Positions 50,856-58,590 of a stretch of DNA of 64,000 nucleotides are shown here, piece by piece. Made by a program: the position numbers and the translations under genes. The notes below the pieces were generated by a model that saw only the letters and a program-made list of their open reading frames with translations, was not told where the DNA came from and did not search any database. Source of the DNA: CALDTK01 sp965213735 (GTDB taxonomy: Bacteria > Bacteroidota > Bacteroidia > Chitinophagales > Saprospiraceae); assembly GCA_965213735.1 (NCBI GenBank), contig CBDCAB010000006.1:1054001-1118000 (forward strand). The letters are read 5' to 3'. The first letter of the stretch is position 1; every line of letters begins with the position of its first letter.

Positions 50856-51863
50856 ATGCAGACCCTCTCCGACCTCCGTACCTTTCTCGAAAGCCCGCAC
50901 CGCATTGTGCTCATCAGTCATCGCAACCCAGATGGCGATGCAATAGGCTCTACCACAGGTATGCGCCGCTTCCTGGAAGAGATGGGGCATACGTGCAGCA
51001 TTATAGTGCCAAGTGATTATCCAGGCTTTCTGAGCTTTCTCGAAGGCATTAGCGATGTGCTCGTCTACGACAATGATGCAGAAGCAGCAGATGCGGTGCT
51101 CGATAAGGCTGAGTTGATCATGCTGCTCGACTTCAATAGCCTTGAGCGGGTCGACAAGCTAGGGGAGTACATTGCGACGCTTGAAACAACGCCACGCGTG
51201 TTGATCGATCATCACTTGTTTCCGGAGAATATTGCTGATGTAATCGTGAGTGACAGCACCGCGAGCAGCACCTGCGAATTGGTGTATCGCACCATAGTCG
51301 ATATGGGCTGGAAAGCTCGCGTCACTCCGCACATCGTGGAGCCGCTGATGACGGGCATTCTCACCGATACTGGAGGCTTTAAGTATGCAATTAATCCGAC
51401 CTTGTTTGAAGTGGTGTCCGAGCTCTACGACATTGGCGTCGACAACGAAAAGCTACAAGATGCCATATTCAATTCCTACACCGAGAAGCAACTGCGCCTG
51501 CTGGGCCACTGCCTTGCCAATCGCATGGAATTACTCCCCGAGTACCGCGCGGGCTTGATCACACTGTCCAAACGCGACTACGAGAACTTTGATATTCAGC
51601 GGGGCGACACTGAAGGCATCGTCAATTACCTACTCAAGCTCGAGGGTGTGGAGCTGGCTGCGTTTATCACCGAACAGCCTACGATCACTAAGCTCAGCCT
51701 GCGCTCAAAGGGCGATGTAAATGTGCAGGAGCTGGCGCGAGATAATTTTAAGGGGGGAGGCCACAAAAATGCTTCTGGGGGATACAGCCACAGCGGACTT
51801 CGCAGTACAGTGCAGAAGTTTAAATCTGCCCTCGCGGCTCGCACCGAGCAGCCTGTGAGCTAG
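50856..51863 (+). CDS. DHH-family phosphoesterase (NrnA-like)
   Basis: This protein probably degrades short RNA oligonucleotides or adenosine 3',5'-bisphosphate. The N-terminal DHH domain shows RIVLISHRNPDGDAIGSTTGMRRFL, LIMLLDFNSLERV and VLIDHHLFPENIAD (DHH). The C-terminal DHHA1 domain contains VQELARDNFKGGGHKNASGGY. From the ATG at 50856 it is 335 residues. The frame is open back to 50655 through the divergent ndk start, which I reject. Confidence 0.88.
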   Translation: MQTLSDLRTFLESPHRIVLISHRNPDGDAIGSTTGMRRFLEEMGHTCSIIVPSDYPGFLSFLEGISDVLVYDNDAEAADAVLDKAELIMLLDFNSLERVDKLGEYIATLETTPRVLIDHHLFPENIADVIVSDSTASSTCELVYRTIVDMGWKARVTPHIVEPLMTGILTDTGGFKYAINPTLFEVVSELYDIGVDNEKLQDAIFNSYTEKQLRLLGHCLANRMELLPEYRAGLITLSKRDYENFDIQRGDTEGIVNYLLKLEGVELAAFITEQPTITKLSLRSKGDVNVQELARDNFKGGGHKNASGGYSHSGLRSTVQKFKSALAARTEQPVS

Positions 51864-51961
51864 GTACAGGATCGTGTAAAAGCATCAGCGAGTGGAAATG
51901 TGTAGCTCGCTTATGTTTGCGCCGCTTTCGCGAAAACCCGTGAAAGACATACCCCAATGAT

Positions 51962-52870
51962 ATGCGACTACTTCTTCTGGCCAGCTTGGCAGTGGTGACA
52001 TTGTCTGCCTGCGACACCGACGGACAGACTGTACAAACTACAGCAAACGGCTACGAGTACATTATGCGCCACGATGCACCAGGCGAGCCAATCGGAGTGG
52101 GCGGAGCAGGCAGCTACTACTTAAGCATCTATCAGAACGACTCTTTGCTGCAAGATCTACGTACCAACGATGCAGAGCCACAGCGCTTTATTTTACCTTC
52201 TCAAGCAGAGATGGCGGAAATGACTGAGCCCAACCCGCTCATCGATGTGCTGCAGCTCATGAGTGAAGGCGACTCGCTATCTGTGCTCATCAAACTCGAT
52301 ACCATCGAGCGGCGCCCTGAAGGCTTCGATGCAACAGATGTGCTGCGTTATGATGTAGTACTCACCGAAGTCATAGACCGCGATGAATATCAGCGCGAGG
52401 AAGACGAGCGCCGCGCAAAATTCGAAGCTCGTATGTCTGCATACAAAGCACGCGAACTTGCCGTGGCCGATACTATTTCTACAGTGCTGGGTGAGTACAA
52501 ACAAGGTGCGGCCAGAGCTGGCTTCACCCAAACTCCATCTGGACTCAAGTACAAAATCTTAAGTCCCGGCACTGGTCCTCAACCTGCTCCTGGCAATCCA
52601 GTGCTGGTGAGTTACTACGGCGTCACTACCCGTGATGGCAGCATGTTCGACAACAGCTTTGCCAATCAGCGTCCTATAGATTTTCCGCTTGGCCAGGGCC
52701 GCGTTATTCCGGGATGGGATGAAGGCATTGCGCTGCTCAATGCGGGTGCGCGAGCAGTATTTGCTATACCTGCCGACTTGGCTTATGGCGATACTCCGCC
52801 TCCAGGTAGCAACATCCAGCCCGGCGATGAGCTGATGTTCTACGTGCATCTCGAGGAGATCGCGCAGTAA
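51962..52870 (+). CDS. FKBP-type peptidyl-prolyl isomerase, lipoprotein
   Basis: A lipoprotein signal (MRLLLLASLAVVTLSAC, cysteine 17) precedes a Bacteroidota-type N-terminal domain with a charged helix (ITEVIDRDEYQREEDERRAKFEARM-like region near 135-165). The C-terminal FKBP domain (about 200-300) has GNPVLVSYYGVTTRDGSMFDNSF, FPLGQGRVIPGWDEGIALLNAGARAVFAIPADLAYGD and PGDELMFYVHL. It would assist folding of envelope proteins. It lies between the DHH gene and prfB, all on the same strand. Confidence 0.9.
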   Translation: MRLLLLASLAVVTLSACDTDGQTVQTTANGYEYIMRHDAPGEPIGVGGAGSYYLSIYQNDSLLQDLRTNDAEPQRFILPSQAEMAEMTEPNPLIDVLQLMSEGDSLSVLIKLDTIERRPEGFDATDVLRYDVVLTEVIDRDEYQREEDERRAKFEARMSAYKARELAVADTISTVLGEYKQGAARAGFTQTPSGLKYKILSPGTGPQPAPGNPVLVSYYGVTTRDGSMFDNSFANQRPIDFPLGQGRVIPGWDEGIALLNAGARAVFAIPADLAYGDTPPPGSNIQPGDELMFYVHLEEIAQ

Positions 52871-52928
52871 ATTCTTTCTTATTATTTGGTAGCGTGCGTA
52901 GCCCCGGCCGTGCACTTAAACGCGAGGA

Positions 52929-54012
52929 ATGACCAGCGATCAGTTTAAGGATCTGCAGGACAGAGCGGCCTCTCTCAGGGGGTATCTTTGACATTGAGCA
53001 ACGGCTCCTGCAGATAGAAGACAAAGAACACCAAGCCGCTAATCCGAGCTTCTGGGAAGACAACGAAGCAGCTGAAATAGTAATGAAAGAGCTGCGCGGC
53101 CACAAGCGCTGGGTAGCTGCGCACGCCGAAGTAACAGAAGCGATTGGCGAGGTAGAGGTGCTCGAAGAGTTTCGTCAGCTTGGTGAAGGCACTGAAGCGG
53201 ATGTAGAGCGTGCTTATGAACTCGCCCTCGAGAAGGTAGAAGATTTAGAGTTCCGCTCAACCCTCAACCGCCAAGAAGACGAGCTCGATGCCATTCTCGA
53301 AATCAATGCCGGTGCTGGCGGTACTGAAGCACAGGATTGGGCAGAAATGCTGCTGCGGATGTATTCCATGTATGCCGACAAGGAAGGGTTTAAGCTCACC
53401 CAGATCAACCGTACCGACGGCACCGAAGCGGGCATCAAAAGCGTGACGGTAGAGCTATCTGGCGACTTTGCGTACGGACAACTAAAAGGGGAAAATGGCA
53501 TCCACCGGCTGGTGAGGATTAGTCCGTTTAATGCACAGGGCAAGCGAATGACCAGCTTTGCCAGTGTGTATGTACATCCTGTAGTAGATGATAGTATTGA
53601 GATCGTTATAAATCCCGCAGATCTTAGCTGGGACACCTTCAGAGCGAGTGGAGCTGGAGGTCAGCATGTCAACAAGACAGAGTCTGCCGTTCGCGTCACC
53701 CACGCGCCTTCTGGCATAGTCGCTGAGTGTCAGCAGGAGCGTTCACAGCACCAAAATCGGGAGAAGGCACTTCAGCTCCTCAAGTCTCGTCTGTATGAGC
53801 GCGAATTGGAAAAGCAAGCAGCTGAGCGCAATGCCGTTGAGAGCGATAAAATGGCCAATGAGGGGGGCTCACAAATACGCAGCTACGTATTAGATGATCG
53901 GCGGGTAAAGGATCATCGCACCGGCTACCAGACGAGCCAAACCGACGATGTGCTCAATGGTAAAATACAAGGTTTTATTAAGGCTTACCTACAGAGTGAA
54001 CTCAACCGCTGA
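52929..54012 (+). CDS. prfB: Peptide chain release factor 2 with programmed +1 frameshift
   Basis: This factor ends translation at UGA and UAA. The ATG at 52929 opens a 20-codon frame (MTSDQFKDLQDRAASLRGYL) that ends at TGA 52989-52991. The site reads AGGGGGTATCTTTGAC, the frameshift signal known from Escherichia coli: an internal Shine-Dalgarno-like box, then CTT TGA C. Skipping the T gives GAC at 52990, and the main frame continues to 54012 for about 360 residues. SPFNAQGKR (stop-codon recognition) and the GGQ loop ASGAGGQHVNKTESAVR are present. Taken alone, the second frame would wrongly start at 53083. Confidence 0.95.
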
Positions 54013-54036
54013 GCCTTCGCGCTGGAGTCCGGCCGA

Positions 54037-54109
54037 CGTCGTCCAACCGCGCAGGTAGAATACTGCCATGCTGATGATTTATCTAGTAGGGAAGCTCGGT
54101 TGGACGGCG
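54037..54109. other. Inverted repeat downstream of prfB
   Basis: CGTCGTCCAACCG (54037-54049) and CGGTTGGACGGCG (54097-54109) pair over 13 bases with one mismatch around a 47-base loop. It may end prfB transcription, although no T-run follows. The rest of this 258-base gap shows only the promoter element at 54206. Confidence 0.4.
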
Positions 54110-54205
54110 CCTACACCCAGCCATATAAGCACTTATTAAGTCATTATCCGACCATCAGTAGCGACTATGCTCATGGGCACCAACCAACATGTATGGTTCA
54201 TTTCT

Positions 54206-54213
54206 TAAATTTG
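54206..54213 (+). promoter_or_regulatory. -7 element (TAAATTTG) of the PAS-AraC gene
   Basis: TAAATTTG, a full match to TAnnTTTG, lies 58 bases before the ATG at 54271 and would give a leader of about 50 bases. Confidence 0.45.
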
Positions 54214-54270
54214 CCTTGTCCGACGCTCGATTTTAGCAGCATCTAGCATAGGAACCCACAAGTCTTGCGT

Positions 54271-55068
54271 ATGGAAACCCGCCTGCTCCAGCCCAATGTG
54301 GCAATCATTCTCACAGATGCTCAACGCCGTATTCTTTGGGTGAATGAAGTCTTTACGAGCATGACTGGCTACAGTCTCGAAGATGTAGTGTACCAAAAGC
54401 CTTCCGTGCTCCAAGGCGAGGGTTCTGATCACCAGATCATCGAAGACATGCGCAATTGTCTTGAAGAAGGCATTGCTTTTAAGACTGAAATAACTAATTA
54501 TCGAAAAAATGGAGAAGCTTACCCATGTCGCTTAGTCGTGCACCCAATTCGCAACGAAGAGGGAGCAATTACTAATTACATAGCTTTTGAAATCGATGCA
54601 AGAAAACATCCAGATGATCGCGAACTAGAGATGATGAACTTCAGCGCCAGGTACCAATCTTCCTCCCTCAAAGGCGTGAAGAGTCTTGAGCTTTATGACA
54701 GGCTTCGGCGTGCAATGAAGTCGCACGACCTGCACCTCGATAGTCGGCTCAGCCTGCCACAACTGGCTGATCTTCTCGAAACGAATACAAAATACTTAAG
54801 TCAGGTGGTGAATCACCATTATGGCAACAATCTGCAGCAGTTTGTGAATGAATACCGCGTGGAGGAGGCAAAGAAGCGCCTACTCGACGTAGCTTATGAT
54901 AATCTGACTTATTTCGCTATTGGTCAACTCTGCGGATTTAAAAATAAAAGCACGTTTTATAAAGTCTTTAAAAAGTTTACCGACTGCACGCCTCACGAAT
55001 ATGTGCTGAAAATGCGAAAAGATGAGGGTCGCCGCAGCTCCTCCGACAGCAAGGAAGCAGCCGAATAG
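54271..55068 (+). CDS. PAS-domain AraC-type transcription regulator (LOV-like PAS without the flavin cysteine)
   Basis: The 265-residue protein has an N-terminal PAS domain (VAIILTDAQRRILWVNEVFTSMTGYS, then KPSVLQGEGSDHQIIEDMR, then EITNYRKNGEAYPCRLVVHPIRNEEGAITNYIAFEID). The LQG, NYRKNG and HPIRNEEG blocks are close to those of LOV blue-light domains, but the flavin-binding GxNCRFLQ cysteine is missing (it reads QKPSVLQ). A C-terminal AraC HTH follows (LADLLETNTKYLSQVVNHHYGNN; AIGQLCGFKNKSTFYKVFKKFTDCTPHEYVL). It is probably a sensor-regulator in one polypeptide. Similar in design to the gene at 58591. An in-frame TTG lies at 54265. Confidence 0.82.
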   Translation: METRLLQPNVAIILTDAQRRILWVNEVFTSMTGYSLEDVVYQKPSVLQGEGSDHQIIEDMRNCLEEGIAFKTEITNYRKNGEAYPCRLVVHPIRNEEGAITNYIAFEIDARKHPDDRELEMMNFSARYQSSSLKGVKSLELYDRLRRAMKSHDLHLDSRLSLPQLADLLETNTKYLSQVVNHHYGNNLQQFVNEYRVEEAKKRLLDVAYDNLTYFAIGQLCGFKNKSTFYKVFKKFTDCTPHEYVLKMRKDEGRRSSSDSKEAAE

Positions 55069-55104
55069 CTACTGCATTGGCTAAAGGCGTAAATCTTTGC
55101 GGCT

Positions 55105-56742
55105 ATGACCAACAAGGAAATTGCCGCCCACTTTGCCAGTCTTGCACGGCTGATGGAATATGCCGGAGAGAACCAGTTTAAGATTAGGAGCTACCGCAAA
55201 GCGCTCGACATCCTCAAGAAGCACCCGAAATCTGTTGCTCGCTATACTTCCCAGGAGCTTCAAGCCCTAGAGGGTATTGGTAAAGCCATTGCTGAAAAGA
55301 TTGTTGAGCTCACCAGCACCGGACAGCTTACACTACTGGAGCGCTACCGAAGCGAGATCGGCCCAGCTGCCATAGAGCTGCTCGGAGTACGCGGCCTTGG
55401 CCCGAGCAAAGTCAAACAGCTGGTCAAGGAACTCGAAGTTGAGTCCGTCGGGGAGCTGCTGCAGGCTATCCGCGAAAACCGGGTCATTGAGCTCAAAGGC
55501 TGGTCGCATACAACTCAAGAAAAACTCCGCCAGCAACTCGAATTTTATCAGCGGGCACAAGGTTTTGCTCGCTACGCAGATGTTATTGCGGGTGCAGAAG
55601 AGTTTTTAGCCAGCTTGCGCCAAAACTGCACCCAGGCTGCCCTTGCTGGCGAAGCTGCACGTCAGTGTCCGGTGCTCAGCGAGCTTACTTTCGTAGCTAC
55701 CGAAGATGCCCGCCAGTTTCTCAGCGAGGCGGGATTTGTCGTATCTGCAAGTGCTGCGAGTGCAACTGGTCATCTTGCTGATTTTCCAGCCCGGGTTTTA
55801 CTCGTATTGCCTGAGCGGTTTGCGCTCGAGCATACGCTAGCGAGTTCTAGTCCTGAGTGGCTGGCTCAGCACCCTCGCCTGGCAGAGGTTTCCGGTGCTG
55901 AAACGAGCGCTGAGGTTTTTGCGAAAGCTGACATGCCCTTCGTGCCTGCCCCACAACGCGAAGTCGAAAGTCCTTTCCCGCCAGTTAGCGAGGATAAGTT
56001 GATTGAACTCAAGGATATCCGCGGAGTCGTCCATGCCCACAGCACTTACAGCGACGGCTCTACAGAGTTAGGGGTTTTGGCGAAAGCGTGCAAAGAAAAA
56101 GGCTACGACTACCTCGTGATCACCGATCACAGCAAGGCCGCTGGATACGCCAACGGACTCAGCATCGAGCGGCTACGTGAGCAGCGGCAAGAGATTGATG
56201 CCTTAAATGCTGCCAATCCAGAATTCCAAATTTTCGCCGGTACAGAATGCGACATACTCCGAGATGGCAGCTTGGATTATCCCGATGAGGTGCTTGCCAG
56301 CCTCGACTGTGTTATCGCCTCCATCCACAGCGTGTTGCGGATGTCGCAAGCAGATGCCACGGCTCGCCTGATTAAAGCAATTGCCAATCCGTACACCACC
56401 ATGCTGGGGCATCCGACTGGAAGGCTGCTACTGAGTCGGGCGGGTTATCCACTCGATATGGAGGCCGTGCTGCAGGCCTGCGCCGAGCATCAGGTTGCTA
56501 TTGAGATTAATGCGAATCCTTATCGACTCGACCTCGACTGGCGACACCTACAACGTGCTCTGGAGCTGCAAATTCCGATTTCGATCAATCCTGATGCCCA
56601 CGCCATAGGTGGCATTGACGATATAAAATTCGGGGTGCTCGCGGCGCAAAAGGGGGGCTTGCAGCCTTCACAGTGCCTCAACACGAAAACGGTAAAAGAA
56701 TTTGCAAGCTACCTCGCGCAGCGGCGGGCGGCGGTGACGTGA
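55105..56742 (+). CDS. polX: PolX-like protein: degenerate polymerase domain with intact PHP phosphoesterase
   Basis: The 545-residue protein begins with the family X helix-hairpin-helix part (LARLMEYAGENQFKIRSYRKAL; LEGIGKAIAEKI; VRGLGPSKVKQL). In the palm the GSxRRGKxxxxDID catalytic motif is absent, the region reading AALAGEAARQCPVLSELTFVATED, so polymerase activity is unlikely. The C-terminal PHP domain keeps metal residues (VVHAHSTYSDG, VITDHS, FAGTECDIL, IASIHS, LGHPTGRLL, EINANPYRLDL, NPDAHA) and should be an active 3'-5' exonuclease or phosphoesterase. It follows the PAS-AraC gene by 36 bases. Two dispersed 14-base words lie in it (55915, 56074). Confidence 0.88.
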   Translation: MTNKEIAAHFASLARLMEYAGENQFKIRSYRKALDILKKHPKSVARYTSQELQALEGIGKAIAEKIVELTSTGQLTLLERYRSEIGPAAIELLGVRGLGPSKVKQLVKELEVESVGELLQAIRENRVIELKGWSHTTQEKLRQQLEFYQRAQGFARYADVIAGAEEFLASLRQNCTQAALAGEAARQCPVLSELTFVATEDARQFLSEAGFVVSASAASATGHLADFPARVLLVLPERFALEHTLASSSPEWLAQHPRLAEVSGAETSAEVFAKADMPFVPAPQREVESPFPPVSEDKLIELKDIRGVVHAHSTYSDGSTELGVLAKACKEKGYDYLVITDHSKAAGYANGLSIERLREQRQEIDALNAANPEFQIFAGTECDILRDGSLDYPDEVLASLDCVIASIHSVLRMSQADATARLIKAIANPYTTMLGHPTGRLLLSRAGYPLDMEAVLQACAEHQVAIEINANPYRLDLDWRHLQRALELQIPISINPDAHAIGGIDDIKFGVLAAQKGGLQPSQCLNTKTVKEFASYLAQRRAAVT

Positions 56743-56749
56743 GGCACAC

Positions 56750-57739
56750 CTAAGCTTTTGCAGCCTTACGACGCTTTGCCCTCACCAGCTTTCGCGAAAA
56801 CTCTATAGCGCGTTTGTCGCTGAAGTAATCCCCGTTGCGGTTGTGATCCACAAACCCACAGTGGCCACCATATTCGGGAACTTCAAGGTGAAACAGCTTG
56901 GAAGTAGCGGCAAATTCTCGCGGATAGCAAGGCGCTGTAAGAAAACTATCATCGGCAGCATTCACCACGAGCACGGGCACCTGAATGTGGTCGAGCACTG
57001 GGCCGCTGCTACATGTTTCCCAATACTCCCGCGCGCTGGCAAAGCCATGCCAAGGAGCAGTGTACCACTCATCGAACTCATCAAAACTGCGCGCCGGCCG
57101 GAAATCACCTGCTTCAGGATGGAGCTTAGCTTTCTCCTTCGCCTTCTTATTCATGTTGGTGATGAAGGCCCACCGGTAGGCCCAGTTGCGCACATTGTTG
57201 ATCACCTCGTTGCAGTCGGCTACAAACAAGGGTACTGAAAACACGGCCGCTCCCAAGATTGCCTCATGCACCTGCTCAGCCTCTTCGGACAAGTATTTGA
57301 GAATGACGTTGCCGCCGAGGGAGTAGCCAGTGAGCATAGCTATTTCGGCTCCGGTGCGCGCGAGAGCATGATTAATCGTTTGCCGCAAATCGCCCGTCTC
57401 GCCGATATGATAGCTGCGCAGATGCCGGTTGGGCTCGCCTGAGCAGCCACGGAAATTCATGGCGCACACGTTGTAGCCCGCGCGTTGATAAGCTCGGGCC
57501 ATGCCAGCCATATAGGGACGGCGGGCATGTCCTTCAAGACCGTGAGTGAGCACAGCCACGCGCTTGCTGCCGGGCTCGATCAACCAATCGAGATCTACAA
57601 AATCGCCGTCCTCGAGTTCGAGGCGCTCCCTCTCCCACTCCACATCAATCTTACGGCGGAGGGTGCCGGCATAGATGGTGTTGACATCAGTTTGGCGAAA
57701 AGGGCGCTTGGGTTTGTACTTGGATTTGACCAGCGGCAT
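56750..57739 (-). CDS. YheT-family alpha/beta hydrolase
   Basis: The 329-residue protein matches the YheT/ABHD1-3 esterase group. After KRVAVLTHGLEGHARRPYM and VCAMNFRGCSGEPNRHLRSYHIGETGDL it has the nucleophile elbow MLTGYSLGGNVILKYLSE. The acid is in VVNAADDSFL and the catalytic His in EYGGHCGFVD. Substrates in bacteria are unclear. It follows the hypothetical gene 57755-58432 by 15 bases on the same strand and converges on polX with a seven-base gap. Confidence 0.9.
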   Translation of the reverse strand: MPLVKSKYKPKRPFRQTDVNTIYAGTLRRKIDVEWERERLELEDGDFVDLDWLIEPGSKRVAVLTHGLEGHARRPYMAGMARAYQRAGYNVCAMNFRGCSGEPNRHLRSYHIGETGDLRQTINHALARTGAEIAMLTGYSLGGNVILKYLSEEAEQVHEAILGAAVFSVPLFVADCNEVINNVRNWAYRWAFITNMNKKAKEKAKLHPEAGDFRPARSFDEFDEWYTAPWHGFASAREYWETCSSGPVLDHIQVPVLVVNAADDSFLTAPCYPREFAATSKLFHLEVPEYGGHCGFVDHNRNGDYFSDKRAIEFSRKLVRAKRRKAAKA

Positions 57740-57754
57740 TGTAGAAAAAGCAGG

Positions 57755-58432
57755 CTAAACGAACGGCATCATCGGCCGTGATGAGAGGGGATGTTGAAGG
57801 GCCAAGATCGAAGCTTCCAGCGAAACTGACCCACTGGCGAATAGCAAGTTGGCGCCAGCAGCGAGAAGCGCATGTATGTTGGACACTTCACTCCCTGTTT
57901 GAGCTTCATTTAGCACTACAGCTAAGGGTCGTCTCAGCAGCTGAAAAGACTGTAGTACTGCTGGATCTACACCTGCGTCCTGACTGCTTGCGAGGCAGGG
58001 TACGATATCGTGGACTTCCAGATCGCGCAATCGCGTAATGGCATTATAGAATTGAGCATACTCGGCAGCTGGCTCAGCAGTCACTTCCTGCGTCAGCAGC
58101 ACAGCAATGTGGTGATTAGCTGCCCAGGCTCCAATGTCTAAGAGCTGGGGATGAGCTACCTGCACCCGCACCCAGTGTGGCAGAAAATCAGCGCGTTTAG
58201 GTAGCGTCTGCTGCGCTAGATGAATTCCCCAAAAGCCAGAAGGAGGTGCGGCGGGAGCTGGTGCAGTAGGAACTTCTAGCCACACATCTGGTGGCACTTC
58301 GTCAGGTGAAAGGCTGCTGGTGACCAAAATCAACCGTGGAGTTGACAGGTCGATTAGGTCGCCACTAAAGTTTAGATTATGGTAAGGTTGCTCCACTGGC
58401 CAAAGATGCAGATTTTGCTTGGGAGCTAGCAA
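57755..58432 (-). CDS. Hypothetical protein, possibly alpha/beta barrel-like
   Basis: The 225-residue product starts at TTG 58432. It alternates predicted strands and helices (RLILVTSSLSP, WLEVPTAP, WVRVQVAHPQLLDIGAWAANHHIAVLLTQEV, DIVPCLASSQ, PLAVVLNEAQTG, NIHALLAAGANLLFASGSVSLE), which would suit a small TIM-barrel-like or Rossmann fold. I see no catalytic motif and recognise no family. It is followed by the YheT hydrolase gene and may share its transcript. No signal peptide. Confidence 0.6.
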   Translation of the reverse strand: MLAPKQNLHLWPVEQPYHNLNFSGDLIDLSTPRLILVTSSLSPDEVPPDVWLEVPTAPAPAAPPSGFWGIHLAQQTLPKRADFLPHWVRVQVAHPQLLDIGAWAANHHIAVLLTQEVTAEPAAEYAQFYNAITRLRDLEVHDIVPCLASSQDAGVDPAVLQSFQLLRRPLAVVLNEAQTGSEVSNIHALLAAGANLLFASGSVSLEASILALQHPLSSRPMMPFV

Positions 58433-58484
58433 AGCTTCCCCGAGCTGCTAAACGTAAGTTTGCGGGGGGAAAGTCGAAGTATGC

Positions 58485-58546
58485 ATTCATAAATTGCAAA
58501 CGTTTGGGAATTAAACAGTGGCTAATCGGCGATTCAATTTATGAAT
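58485..58546. promoter_or_regulatory. Perfect 12-base inverted repeat upstream of the second PAS-AraC gene
   Basis: ATTCATAAATTG (58485-58496) and CAATTTATGAAT (58535-58546) are perfect reverse complements with a 38-base spacer, in an AT-rich gap. CAAACGTTTG, a 10-base palindrome, sits just inside the left arm. Such sites suit binding of a dimeric regulator, possibly the AraC-type protein encoded next to it. Confidence 0.5.
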
Positions 58547-58590
58547 CTAACACAGTAATTACATTATAAAGGGCTGATACCTAGCACGTT

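Noticed and set aside
53083..54012. A truncated release factor 2 starting at 53083
   Set aside because: The upstream frame, the frameshift site and the missing N-terminal domain show that the real gene starts at 52929.
2888..56801. The 14-base word as a chi- or KOPS-like polar signal
   Set aside because: The two orientations are equally frequent (nine each) across the window, with no strand bias.
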